DNA of 63,559 bases from an uncultured Aquimarina sp. (GCA_947498595.1 CANMKX010000022.1:1-63559), one strand, 5' to 3'. Counted from the stretch's first letter, positions 45,920-54,393 are shown. A program made the numbers and translations. The notes: a model not told the origin generated them from the letters alone.

Positions 45920-46654
45920 ATGAGAATACTAGTGATTGGAGACATACACGGGGGATATAAAGCATTAAAACAAGTTTTAGAAAGAGCTAATATAACTAGC
46001 GATGATAAATTAATTTTTTTGGGAGATTATATAGATGGATGGAGTGAAGCAGCAGAAACTATAAACTATTTGATATCGCTATCTAATACACATAAATGTG
46101 TTTTTATAAAGGGAAATCATGACATTTGGTGCGAATTATGGTTGAAAACAGGAGCAACGAATCCTATCTGGTTAGCACATGGAGGAAAAGAAACCATAGA
46201 AAGTTATATTACATCAGGATTAATAACCTCACAAACACATAAAGATTTTTTTAAAAAACTTCAAGATTATTACATTGACGATCAAAACCGATTATTCATT
46301 CACGCTGGATTTACATCTATGCATGGAGTAGAAAAAGAAGAATACAAATCTAATTACTATTGGGATCGGACTTTATGGGAATCTGCTTTATTAGCAGAAA
46401 AAGTTGCAGAAAAAGAATTGCAGAGTGAAGATGCAATTCCGATGAGGTTTCAACATTATAAAGAAATTTATATAGGACATACAGCAACCACTAATTACAA
46501 AAAGACAAAGCCAATAAAAGCCTATACATTATGGAATATAGATACAGGAGCAGGATTTACTGGAAAATTAACAGCGTTAGATATTAATACAAAAGACTAT
46601 TGGCAAAGTGATTTTGTAAAAGAGTTATATCCTACCGAAAAAGGAAGAAATTAA
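45920..46654 (+). CDS. PPP-type calcineurin-like phosphoesterase
   Basis: 244 aa, serine/threonine phosphatase-like. The metal and catalytic motifs are all present: GDIHGG, GDYIDG, GNHD, HAGF and GHT. Relatives include lambda-type protein phosphatases and ApaH-like hydrolases. As the last gene of the ADP-ribose operon it could remove the phosphate from KptA-derived ADP-ribose phosphate, or dephosphorylate proteins or dinucleotides. It ends just before a strong terminator. Confidence 0.88.
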   Translation: MRILVIGDIHGGYKALKQVLERANITSDDKLIFLGDYIDGWSEAAETINYLISLSNTHKCVFIKGNHDIWCELWLKTGATNPIWLAHGGKETIESYITSGLITSQTHKDFFKKLQDYYIDDQNRLFIHAGFTSMHGVEKEEYKSNYYWDRTLWESALLAEKVAEKELQSEDAIPMRFQHYKEIYIGHTATTNYKKTKPIKAYTLWNIDTGAGFTGKLTALDINTKDYWQSDFVKELYPTEKGRN

Positions 46655-46670
46655 ATAAATTAAAAATATA

Positions 46671-46717
46671 AAACAAAGCGATCGAGGTTAGTCATAACCT
46701 CGATCGCTTTGTTTTTT
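46671..46717 (+). terminator. Terminator of the ADP-ribose operon
   Basis: A perfect 20-bp stem (left arm 46671-46690, right arm 46695-46714) with a GTCA loop and a T run. It separates the seven-gene operon from the nadV-like gene, which therefore needs its own promoter. Confidence 0.9.
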
Positions 46718-46752
46718 GAAGTAATTGAATATGTTAAAAAAGTAAAATACAG

Positions 46753-46798
46753 TTGTAGAATTTAAAAATAAATATATATTTGTGTATATATAACGCAA
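46753..46798 (+). promoter_or_regulatory. Promoter and putative NrtR operator of the nadV-like gene
   Basis: -33 TTG (46753-46755), 19-bp spacer, -7 box TATATTTG (46775-46782), then the palindrome TTGTGTATATATAACGCAA (46780-46798). Its reverse complement matches the operator at 40347-40365 at 14 of 19 positions, including all of TTGCGT and TACACAA. The offset from the -7 box is identical (five bases). Confidence 0.65.
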
Positions 46799-46809
46799 AA
46801 TAAAAGATT

Positions 46810-48249
46810 ATGAATCCACTATTATTAACAGACGGGTATAAATTAGGCCATAAAGAGCAATATCCAAAGGGAACCAATATGGTATATTCAAATTGGACAC
46901 CTAGAAAAAGTAGAATAGATGGAATAAATGCTGTTGTATTCTTTGGATTACAATATTTCATAAAAGAATATTTAATAAAGCAATTCAATCAAGAATTTTT
47001 TAATCAACCTAAGAGAGCTGTAATAACTGAGTATAAAAAATATGTGGATCATTATTTAGGTGTAGATTATGACGTGTCACATATAGAAGCACTACATGAT
47101 TTAGGCTATTTACCAATAGAAATAAAAGCAGTTTCAGAAGGAACAGAAGTACCTATAAAAGTACCCATGTTTACAATGGTAAATACTGAGCCAGAGTTTT
47201 TTTGGTTAACAAATTATCTAGAGACACTATTGTCAAATGTAATATGGCAACCATGTACATCTGCTACGATAGCAAAACAATATAGAAAAATACTAACAAA
47301 ATTTGCATTAGAAACTGATCAAGCTAATCTTGACTTTATAAATTGGCAAGGACATGATTTTTCTATGAGAGGGATGTCAGGAACAGAGTCAGCAATAATT
47401 AGTGGTATGGGGCACGCATTATCATTCTCAGGAAGCGATACATTACCAGTAGCAAAAGCATTTGAAGATTTTTATGGAGCAGATGTGACAGAAGAATTAG
47501 TTGTAGGAAGTGTAAATGCAACAGAGCACAGTGTAATGTGTGCAGGAAGTAAAGATGACGAAATAGGCACATTTAAACGATTAATTGAAACATATCCATC
47601 AGGAATACTATCAGTTGTTTCTGATACATGGGATTTATGGAAAGTGTTAACAGAATATTTACCAGCACTTAAAAGAGAGATTTTGTCAAGAGATGGTAAA
47701 TTGGTTATTCGTCCAGATTCAGGAGATCCAGTAGCTATTATTTGTGGATGTGATAATACAAATCCAATTATAGCAAAAGGAGTAATTGAATTGCTTTGGG
47801 ACGAATTTGGAGGAACTATAAATGAGCAAGGATATAAAGTATTGAATCCTAAAATCGGTGCTATTTATGGAGATAGTATTACAATTGATCGAGCAAAATT
47901 GATCTGTGAGAGATTAAAAGAAAAAGGCTTCGCATCTACAAATGTTGTTTTAGGAATAGGAAGTTTTACATATCAATACAATACTAGAGATACTTTTGGT
48001 TTTGCAATGAAAGCGACTTATGTAGAAGTAAAAGGAAAAGGGAGAGCGATTTTTAAGAATCCAATTACAGATGATGGAACAAAAAAATCAGCAAAAGGTT
48101 TGATTTCATTATTTTACGAAAATGAGAATCTAATACTAAAAGATCAATGTACGTTAGATGAAGAAAAAGAAGGTGTTTTAGAAACAGTTTTTAAAGACGG
48201 GGTGTTAATACGTGAAGAAACATTACAAGAAATACGTAAGCGAATCTAA
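46810..48249 (+). CDS. nadV: Nicotinamide phosphoribosyltransferase-like protein (NadV, or NARP1-type Namat)
   Basis: 479 aa, full-length NAMPT/NadV family: NPLLLTDGYKLGHKEQYP, SDTWDLWK and the conserved catalytic His240 (NATEHSVM), Arg301 and Asp303 (IRPDSGDP). NAMPT joins nicotinamide with PRPP to give NMN. In phage NARP1 a close relative joins nicotinamide with ADP-ribose pyrophosphate to give NAD+ directly. Sharing an operator with the short Prs-like gene makes the second reaction an attractive possibility. Residues that separate the two activities cannot be judged by eye. Own promoter and terminator. Confidence 0.9.
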   Translation: MNPLLLTDGYKLGHKEQYPKGTNMVYSNWTPRKSRIDGINAVVFFGLQYFIKEYLIKQFNQEFFNQPKRAVITEYKKYVDHYLGVDYDVSHIEALHDLGYLPIEIKAVSEGTEVPIKVPMFTMVNTEPEFFWLTNYLETLLSNVIWQPCTSATIAKQYRKILTKFALETDQANLDFINWQGHDFSMRGMSGTESAIISGMGHALSFSGSDTLPVAKAFEDFYGADVTEELVVGSVNATEHSVMCAGSKDDEIGTFKRLIETYPSGILSVVSDTWDLWKVLTEYLPALKREILSRDGKLVIRPDSGDPVAIICGCDNTNPIIAKGVIELLWDEFGGTINEQGYKVLNPKIGAIYGDSITIDRAKLICERLKEKGFASTNVVLGIGSFTYQYNTRDTFGFAMKATYVEVKGKGRAIFKNPITDDGTKKSAKGLISLFYENENLILKDQCTLDEEKEGVLETVFKDGVLIREETLQEIRKRI

Positions 48250-48273
48250 TAATTAAAAAGAGAGTAATAAAAT

Positions 48274-48309
48274 AAAGAGTTGTAGCAAAATGTTACAACT
48301 CTTTGTCTT
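48274..48309 (+). terminator. Terminator of the nadV-like gene
   Basis: AAAGAGTTGTA (48274-48284), nine-base loop, TACAACTCTTT (48294-48304). The rest of the gap up to 48545 shows no gene or clear motif. Confidence 0.75.
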
Positions 48310-48545
48310 TTAGTGCTTTTAGGATACTATAAGAATAAATAACCCGTTTAATTACACAGGATAATATGCTGATATATTCATATATAAAGTTCTAGTATAT
48401 TATCAACAATTTGTTCTATATAATTGTTCTACCTCCTTATTAATGATATAGATCGCTGTAAAAATAAAAAGAAAAAATACCGATATCAAGAATAGGTATG
48501 ATAAGTCAATGCTCATGATTTTATTAGGCGACTATAAAATTAAAA

Positions 48546-49181
48546 ATGAGTTTTTTACACAAATTAGAAAGAATAAAAGAATACTTAAATCATAGATTTT
48601 TAAAGACTTATGATAAAGGTGAGTACATTTATAGAGAAGGAGAATCATCAAAAAAAATATACTATATAAATAAAGGAGCAGTTCGGATAGGCAATTATAC
48701 AGAACAAGGAGAAGAGCTCTTGAAATATATTTTAAAAGAAGAAACTATAATAGGCGAAAAATCAATTCTAGGATATACAACTAGAAATGAATTTGCAAAA
48801 ACAATTACAAAAACAGAATTATATGCAATACCTTCTATAATTATCTACGAGATAATGTTTAAAGATGAGTTGTTCAAAATTGAAATTTATTATCAAATAT
48901 ATAAACGATACTACCGATTAGAAAAAAGGTTAAATGTTTTAATACATAATGATATCAAAACTAGAATATGGGCACTCTTTGTAGAACTAGAAGAATATTA
49001 TGAATCTTATAAGGATCCAGATACAGGAGATTTGATTTTGAAGCATCCATATACACAGCAGGACTTAGCCAGTCTGATAAGAACTTCAAGGTCTCGATTA
49101 AATATAGCAATGAAAGAACTTAAAGAATTAGAACTAATTAATTATAAAAATTACGAAATAACAATTAATAATGATCAATAA
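48546..49181 (+). CDS. Crp/Fnr-family transcription regulator, first of a pair
   Basis: 211 aa. An N-terminal cyclic-nucleotide-binding-type beta barrel (residues about 20-120; YREGESSKKIYYINKGAVRIG, TIIGEKSILG) is joined by a long helix to a C-terminal Crp HTH (PYTQQDLASLIRTSRSRLNIAMKEL). The residues that bind cAMP phosphate in CRP are not conserved, so the signal is unknown. Downstream of nadV with a tandem paralogue; it may regulate or be regulated by the NAD+ state, but this is inference only. Confidence 0.88.
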   Translation: MSFLHKLERIKEYLNHRFLKTYDKGEYIYREGESSKKIYYINKGAVRIGNYTEQGEELLKYILKEETIIGEKSILGYTTRNEFAKTITKTELYAIPSIIIYEIMFKDELFKIEIYYQIYKRYYRLEKRLNVLIHNDIKTRIWALFVELEEYYESYKDPDTGDLILKHPYTQQDLASLIRTSRSRLNIAMKELKELELINYKNYEITINNDQ

Positions 49182-49287
49182 AATAGAAAAACAATATCAT
49201 GTTTTTAAATATTCTATAAGTGATTGAAAAAATATTGTAAGGAAATGTAGCTGCTTACGACACCATAATTACTAACAAGTAAACACA

Positions 49288-49962
49288 TTGGTTATGAATT
49301 CGATTTGGTTTTTTGAGGATTCTAATCTTTTTAAACTCCTATGTCCCCACAAATTCAAAGCATATCAAGAAACTCATGAATTTGAAGATTATAAAAAAAG
49401 TGATTACATCTATTTTGAAGAAGACTCAGCCAATAAGATATATTTAATAGAAAAAGGTAAAGTTAAAATAGGATATTATTCTGAAGATGGAGGAGAAGTA
49501 ATTAAAGCAATTTTGACCAAAGGTGAAATTTTTGGAGAAAAAGCAATTCTAGGAGAAAATAAGAGAACAGAATTCGCACAATCTGTAGATACGCTAACTT
49601 CAATTTGTCCTATTGGAGTAGATACAATGCATGAATTAATGAGAGATAATGAATCTTTTAGTTTAAAAATCTATAAATTTATTGGTATGCGATTTAAACG
49701 ATTGGAACGACGATTACATCTTCTATTGTTTAAAGATACAAAGACACGTTTATTAGAGTTTTTTAATGAATTAAAAGAAGATTATGGAACGCAATGTGAG
49801 CATACAGGAGATGTAATAATACGACACCCATATACGCAAAAAGATATTGCAAATCTTATAGGTACATCAAGACCTACCTTAAATATTATAATGAATGAAT
49901 TAAAAGATAATGATCAAATAGATTTTAATCGAAAAGAAATTCGAATGAAAATGGCGATCTAA
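49288..49962 (+). CDS. Crp/Fnr-family transcription regulator, second of a pair
   Basis: 224 aa, paralogous to the preceding gene: same barrel (IYFEEDSANKIYLIEKGKVKIG, EIFGEKAILGE) and nearly the same recognition region (HPYTQKDIANLIGTSRPTLNIIMNEL). An N-terminal extension (SIWFFEDSNLFKLLCPHKF) contains one Cys, and two more Cys lie at about residues 108 and 171; no Fnr-like iron-sulphur cluster pattern. Probably arose by tandem duplication. It has its own 106-bp upstream region. Confidence 0.88.
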   Translation: MVMNSIWFFEDSNLFKLLCPHKFKAYQETHEFEDYKKSDYIYFEEDSANKIYLIEKGKVKIGYYSEDGGEVIKAILTKGEIFGEKAILGENKRTEFAQSVDTLTSICPIGVDTMHELMRDNESFSLKIYKFIGMRFKRLERRLHLLLFKDTKTRLLEFFNELKEDYGTQCEHTGDVIIRHPYTQKDIANLIGTSRPTLNIIMNELKDNDQIDFNRKEIRMKMAI

Positions 49963-50067
49963 ATAAAGACATTATTCTTGTGATAATATAAGTAATGTTA
50001 GCTAGCTAACATTTTATCTGAAATCAGAGCTGTAATTTTACAAATAGAAATCATAAAGAATAAAGCA

Positions 50068-50979
50068 ATGTTAAAAAAAGTATTAATTGCAGGGGCTTTT
50101 GTATTAAGCTTAGCAGTTGTTTCTTGTAGCAGCGATGATGATGCAGGAAACGTAAATAATACCTCTAATTTGATTCTTAATTTGTCAGGATTAGAAGATT
50201 TAGGAAGTAATTATATTTATGAAGGTTGGGTAATCGTAAATGGAGCCCCAGTATCAACAGGAACTTTTAGTGTTAATGCGTCAGGAGAATTATCTGCAAC
50301 ATCTTTTGCAGTAGATCAATCAAATCTCGAATCAGCAACATCTTTTGTATTAACAATTGAGCCTGTACCGGATACTGATCCAGCACCAGCAGCTACAAAA
50401 TATTTAAAAGCAGATTTTGCAACAGGAAGTAGTACAGCAACTGTAGACTTTGGTCCTGTAGCAATGGATGGTTTTGCTAATGCAGCAGGAGGATTCTTTT
50501 TACGTACCCCTACAGATGAAGCTCCAGGAACTATGAATAATGGAAATGATGAAAGTGGAGTATGGTTTGGAATTCCTGGAATGCCACCGGCAGCTAATTT
50601 AACATTACCAATATTAAACCCAGGATGGAAATATGAAGGATGGGTTGTAACTCCAGAAGGACCGTTATCAACAGGAACTTTTACAGCATTTGATACAATG
50701 GATGATAATGCAGGAGCTGCAGATGGATTTAGTGAAACAGCTTCTGTAGGACCACAAATACCAGGTGAAGACTTTTTTCGTAATGCACCAGATGGATTTA
50801 CATTTCCAATAGATGTTAGAGGAAAAACAGTTGTAATTACAGTTGAACCATCACCAGATAATTCACCTGCACCATTTACCTTAAAACCGTTAGCTGGGAT
50901 GGCAGCAAACAGTTTACCAGATTCGAATACATTAGAACTAAATACAGATTCATTTCCATCAGGAAGTGTCTCAAGATAG
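50068..50979 (+). CDS. Lipoprotein with two tandem repeats
   Basis: 303 aa, lipobox VVSC (Cys20) followed by SSDDD, a usual surface or outer-membrane sorting type in Bacteroidota. Two ~115-residue repeats each contain YEGWV(I/V) ... (V/L)STGTF and a (V/I)EP(V/S)PD...PAP ending (LTIEPVPDTDPAP and ITVEPSPDNSPAP). This is probably a beta-sandwich domain of the anti-sigma-like family seen in flavobacteria. No partner gene adjoins it. Function unknown. Confidence 0.75.
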   Translation: MLKKVLIAGAFVLSLAVVSCSSDDDAGNVNNTSNLILNLSGLEDLGSNYIYEGWVIVNGAPVSTGTFSVNASGELSATSFAVDQSNLESATSFVLTIEPVPDTDPAPAATKYLKADFATGSSTATVDFGPVAMDGFANAAGGFFLRTPTDEAPGTMNNGNDESGVWFGIPGMPPAANLTLPILNPGWKYEGWVVTPEGPLSTGTFTAFDTMDDNAGAADGFSETASVGPQIPGEDFFRNAPDGFTFPIDVRGKTVVITVEPSPDNSPAPFTLKPLAGMAANSLPDSNTLELNTDSFPSGSVSR

Positions 50980-51005
50980 TTCATTGTTGTTTTTTTGTTA
51001 GTTTT

Positions 51006-51038
51006 GAAGCGCAGTCATTGATTGCGCTTCATTTTTTT
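51006..51038 (+). terminator. Terminator of the repeat lipoprotein gene
   Basis: GAAGCGCA (51006-51013), nine-base loop, TGCGCTTC (51023-51030), ATTTTTTTT. Confidence 0.75.
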
Positions 51039-51068
51039 TATAAATAACTAAAATATCATACCTATAAA

Positions 51069-51629
51069 ATGAAACTCGATAAAAATAAAATATCCAATAT
51101 TGTATTTGTAATTTTTATAATTCTGTTTTTTATTCCTACAACAAGAGGAATGATGCAAATCGTTTTAACAAGAATATTTTCATTTAGCCCAAGTGTTGTT
51201 CAAGTTGATGATAGAACTAAAATAGAAGGATATTCATGGAAATTACATGGAGTTAATACAGAAACTATAAATTTTAAAGAAGCTCAAGGAAAAGTAGTTT
51301 TAATTAATTATTGGGCGACATGGTGTCCACCTTGTATTGCAGAAATGCCATCTTTACAGAAATTATACAATGATTATAATAAAGATGTAGCTTTTTTCTT
51401 TGTAACAACAGATGATGATCCGGAGCTGAATAAATTTATGAATGATAAAAGTTACAATTTTCCTATTTATAGATCATTATCAGCCACTCCTAAACCATTA
51501 AATGGAACATCATTACCTACAACGTATTTAATAGATAAAAAAGGACATATAGTTATAGAAAAGACTGGTGCAGCAGATTGGAATAGTGCATCAACTAGAA
51601 AAACTATTGACAAATTACTAAAAGAATAA
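51069..51629 (+). CDS. TlpA-like membrane-anchored thioredoxin
   Basis: 186 aa. An N-terminal membrane anchor (residues about 9-26) holds a TlpA/ResA-type thioredoxin domain in the periplasm. The active site is WCPPC (Cys86, Cys89), followed by PSLQKLYNDY and the cis-Pro loop GTSLPTTYLID. Role in reduction of periplasmic disulphides, for example in cytochrome c maturation. Confidence 0.9.
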   Translation: MKLDKNKISNIVFVIFIILFFIPTTRGMMQIVLTRIFSFSPSVVQVDDRTKIEGYSWKLHGVNTETINFKEAQGKVVLINYWATWCPPCIAEMPSLQKLYNDYNKDVAFFFVTTDDDPELNKFMNDKSYNFPIYRSLSATPKPLNGTSLPTTYLIDKKGHIVIEKTGAADWNSASTRKTIDKLLKE

Positions 51630-51707
51630 AATAAAAAAGCGATCATTTATGAAAATAAATGGTCGTTTTTAAATATAATATTGGAAATGAATTATAATAA
51701 TAGATAG

Positions 51708-51791
51708 TGCCCAGAGTGGGAGTCGAACCCACACGCCCTAATGGACACATGGCCCTCAACCATGCCTGTCTACCAATTCCAGCACCTGGGC
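51708..51791 (-). tRNA. tRNA-Leu (anticodon GAG)
   Basis: 84-nt class II tRNA read on the minus strand: acceptor GCCCAGG, anticodon loop TTGAGGG between CATGG and CCATG stems, an extra arm typical of tRNA-Leu, T-arm GTGGGTTCGACTCCCAC, discriminator A. No CCA is encoded. Confidence 0.93.
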
Positions 51792-51857
51792 TATTTACTG
51801 AAGTAGAAATAGCTGTAAAAAAAAATAATTTATTTAAATGAATAAATAAATTATTTG

Positions 51858-51930
51858 TGACCGGGCTGGGGCTCGAACCCAGGACCCTCTCCTTAAAAGG
51901 GAGATGCTCTACCAACTGAGCTACCCGGTC
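51858..51930 (-). tRNA. tRNA-Lys (anticodon TTT), copy 1
   Basis: 73 nt, acceptor GACCGGG, anticodon loop CTTTTAA, T-arm CTGGGTTCGAGCCCCAG. Identical to the two copies that follow. Confidence 0.95.
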
Positions 51931-51955
51931 TAATTAAGATTTTATAAAAAATAAG

Positions 51956-52028
51956 TGACCGGGCTGGGGCTCGAACCCAGGACCCTCTCCTTAAAAGGGA
52001 GATGCTCTACCAACTGAGCTACCCGGTC
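51956..52028 (-). tRNA. tRNA-Lys (anticodon TTT), copy 2
   Basis: Identical to copies 1 and 3; the 25-bp and 48-bp spacers differ in sequence. Confidence 0.95.
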
Positions 52029-52076
52029 GATCAAATTATTTTATGATAAAATCCAATATTTTTAAGAACATTATTG

Positions 52077-52149
52077 TGACCGGGCTGGGGCTCGAACCCA
52101 GGACCCTCTCCTTAAAAGGGAGATGCTCTACCAACTGAGCTACCCGGTC
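52077..52149 (-). tRNA. tRNA-Lys (anticodon TTT), copy 3
   Basis: First of the minus-strand cluster; probably transcribed with the other two Lys genes and the Leu gene from a promoter near 52190, where CCAAAATAGGTAGTATATTTGCACCC on the minus strand (TATATTTG) supplies a -7 box. Confidence 0.95.
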
Positions 52150-52280
52150 ATTAAATATGTTTCCTTATTGCGGGTGCAAATATACTACCTATTTTGGATT
52201 ATACAAGCGAAAATTCATATAAATTTACATTTTATTAAAAAAAGCATGAAATCACATAAAATTGAAATAAAAAAATAAGA

Positions 52281-52802
52281 ATGAATATTATTTTGATAGG
52301 TTATATGGGGAGTGGTAAGTCGTACATTAGTAGTGGTTTATCAGAATCCTTAAAGAGAGTGACTATAGATCTGGATGATTATATAGAAAAAAAGGAAGAA
52401 AAAACTATTTCTGAAATTTTTTTAGAAAAAGGTGAAATTTACTTTAGAAAGAAAGAAAATGAATATTTGAAACAGTGTTTAGAAGAGCATGACAATGCTA
52501 TTATATCTTTAGGAGGAGGAACTCCTTGCTTTGGAAATAATTTAGAAATCGTAAAAGCGAATCAAGGCGCTATAGTTTATTTAAAAACTTCTCTTGACGA
52601 ATTAGTAAGAAGATTATATCCCGAAAGAAAAAAACGTCCTCTAATCGCACATTTAGAGACAGAAGACGTATTAAAAGATTTTATTCGAAAACATTTATTT
52701 GAACGATCTTATTATTATAATCAAGCGGATTATATTATAACAACCGATTCAAAAGAAATGCATGAAATAGCAGATGAAATAAAAAAGATTATTCTAGAAT
52801 AG
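52281..52802 (+). CDS. aroK: Shikimate kinase
   Basis: 173 aa. Walker A GYMGSGKS, DLDDYIEKK (shikimate and magnesium binding), RKKENEY, LGGGTPCF and the lid region PERKKRPLI. Phosphorylates shikimate in aromatic amino acid synthesis. Its last 14 bp overlap the convergent phosphoribosyltransferase gene. Confidence 0.93.
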   Translation: MNIILIGYMGSGKSYISSGLSESLKRVTIDLDDYIEKKEEKTISEIFLEKGEIYFRKKENEYLKQCLEEHDNAIISLGGGTPCFGNNLEIVKANQGAIVYLKTSLDELVRRLYPERKKRPLIAHLETEDVLKDFIRKHLFERSYYYNQADYIITTDSKEMHEIADEIKKIILE

Positions 52803-53295
52803 CAAAATCTTCTGTTTCATTAAAAATGATTTTAACATGCTCATGTAGTGATGTAGATAAAGAAATACCCTTGAAGTCAGCTTTAATAGGGTATTTTTTA
52901 TGATTCCTATTAACTAATACAGCAGTTTTAAATTTGCTTAATGGCACCTCTAAAAAATGCTTAACACTATATATTAACGTTGTTCCAGAATTTAAAACAT
53001 CGTCAGTTAATACAAGAGACTTATTTTGAAATTCAGCTATATCTATTGATGTAGTAATGCCTTTTTGAGGATTCTCTTTATCTATAGTAACTTTACAAAG
53101 CGTTATTTTAATATCAGAAATCTTTTCTAATATAGCTGTAATACGTTCTGCAAATAAATAACCATTATGAGCAACTCCTGCTATAATGATTTCTTTTTCG
53201 TTAACATTAGTCTCATATATTTGATAAGCAATTCTTCTAATTTTATGTTGAATTTGCTCATGAGTTAAAATGATATTAGAATTATTATTTGACAT
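52789..53295 (-). CDS. Phosphoribosyltransferase-family protein
   Basis: 168 aa, type I PRTase. The PRPP-binding loop is VLTDDVLNSGTTL; GVAHNGYLFA and KAVLVNRNHKKYPI fit purine-type or PyrR-like enzymes. Which base it uses, or whether it is a regulator such as PyrR, cannot be decided by eye. Confidence 0.8.
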   Translation of the reverse strand: MSNNNSNIILTHEQIQHKIRRIAYQIYETNVNEKEIIIAGVAHNGYLFAERITAILEKISDIKITLCKVTIDKENPQKGITTSIDIAEFQNKSLVLTDDVLNSGTTLIYSVKHFLEVPLSKFKTAVLVNRNHKKYPIKADFKGISLSTSLHEHVKIIFNETEDFAILE

Positions 53296-53322
53296 AGTAA
53301 TATAGATTCAGTTAAAAGATGT

Positions 53323-53904
53323 TTATGGAATTGAATTTTCAAAGATAAAGAAGAGTTCGCTGTTCCGCCTTGGTCTAAATGAATTATAGCAAGTTTCTAA
53401 AGTATTTATTTTAAAGAAAGGAGAAAATAATTTAGAATACTCTTCGTAACTTCCTCCAAAAGGAGGTCCTTCATGACTAAAAGTTCGATCAAACAATAAT
53501 CCAATAAATTTACCAGTAGATTTTAATAGTGATTTCATTTTTTGAGCATAATTAAATCTGTTTTCAGGAGATAAGGCACAAAAAAAAGTTTGTTCTATAA
53601 TAAGGTCATAAGTATCGGTATGATCAAAAAAATTAGTGTTAATCAAATTTGCTTGAGGAAAACTAGGACATCTTTGTTTTAGATTGATTAAACCTGTATC
53701 TACAAAATCAATAACACTAACAGATAAAAAGCCTTTCATGTGTAAAAACTCAGCTTCATAACTATTACCACTTCCTGGAATTAATATTTTTAGATCTTTA
53801 TTCGATAATTGATTTAAATATTTTTCAAGAGGAGGTGAGATATTTCCAATATCCCAATTTGTTTTTTCAGATCGATATCTTTTTTGCCAATAATCTTTTT
53901 CCAA
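53323..53904 (-). CDS. TPMT-like SAM-dependent methyltransferase
   Basis: 193 aa. WQKRYRSEKTNWDIG at the start, ILIPGSGNSYEAEFL as SAM motif I and LLFDRTFSHEGPPFGGSYEEY are hallmarks of the thiopurine S-methyltransferase family, which in bacteria acts on thiols, halides, selenium or tellurium compounds. Second gene of a minus-strand run, 2 bp from the S4 gene. Confidence 0.85.
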   Translation of the reverse strand: MEKDYWQKRYRSEKTNWDIGNISPPLEKYLNQLSNKDLKILIPGSGNSYEAEFLHMKGFLSVSVIDFVDTGLINLKQRCPSFPQANLINTNFFDHTDTYDLIIEQTFFCALSPENRFNYAQKMKSLLKSTGKFIGLLFDRTFSHEGPPFGGSYEEYSKLFSPFFKINTLETCYNSFRPRRNSELFFIFENSIP

Positions 53905-53906
53905 AA

Positions 53907-54302
53907 TTAATTTGTTTCTTTAGTGTCAGATTCAGAATCACCTTCAAACCAATCATCAATATCACGCCTATCTTTTTTAGTAGGTCTACCAGTTCCTTTT
54001 TTTCTATAATAATCTTTAGAATACTTAAGAAGATCTAATTTTTGCAACGTTTCTTTAGGAGTAACGTCTTTACGATACATATCGACTAGTTTAGCACCTA
54101 ATCGACTATCGGGAGTATCAAGGACAACTAATTGGTAATCAATTTGATTTTTACGAACTTGTATAGTATCACTAGCGTATATTTCACGAGATGGTTTAAC
54201 AAGATCACCATTTACTCGAACTTTACCTTGTTTACAAGCATTGGTAGAAATGCTTCTAGATTTAAAATAACGGATGCACCATAGATATTTATCGACTCGC
54301 AT
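53907..54302 (-). CDS. S4 RNA-binding protein (Hsp15-like)
   Basis: 131 aa from ATG (complement at 54300-54302; MRVDKYLWCIRYFKSRS), shorter than the 143-aa frame that begins upstream. The S4 domain VDKYLWCIRYFKSRSISTNAC... GKVRVNGDLVKPSREI lies at the N-terminus and a basic-then-acidic tail at the C-terminus. Hsp15 (HslR) binds stalled 50S subunits with peptidyl-tRNA. Confidence 0.88.
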   Translation of the reverse strand: MRVDKYLWCIRYFKSRSISTNACKQGKVRVNGDLVKPSREIYASDTIQVRKNQIDYQLVVLDTPDSRLGAKLVDMYRKDVTPKETLQKLDLLKYSKDYYRKKGTGRPTKKDRRDIDDWFEGDSESDTKETN

Positions 54303-54393
54303 ATTAAAAAGCTTAAAAATTGCGTTTATGTTAAACAATTATAAAACAAAAGTACAAGAAAATCGTATCTTGCAGCACTTAAAAAGTAATTAG

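Noticed and set aside
39533..49962. NAD+ locus as part of a prophage, because the Prs/NadV pair is typical of phages
   Set aside because: No capsid, tail, terminase, lysis or integrase genes are near, and both flanks are housekeeping genes; a bacterial operon is more likely, although phage ancestry of single genes is not excluded.
50316..50984. 222-aa minus-strand frame opposite the repeat lipoprotein
   Set aside because: The plus strand has a lipobox, a repeat structure and a terminator; the minus frame has low-complexity composition and no start context.
51643..51915. 90-aa minus-strand open frame
   Set aside because: It lies over the tRNA-Leu gene and one tRNA-Lys gene; the translation is tRNA sequence, not protein.
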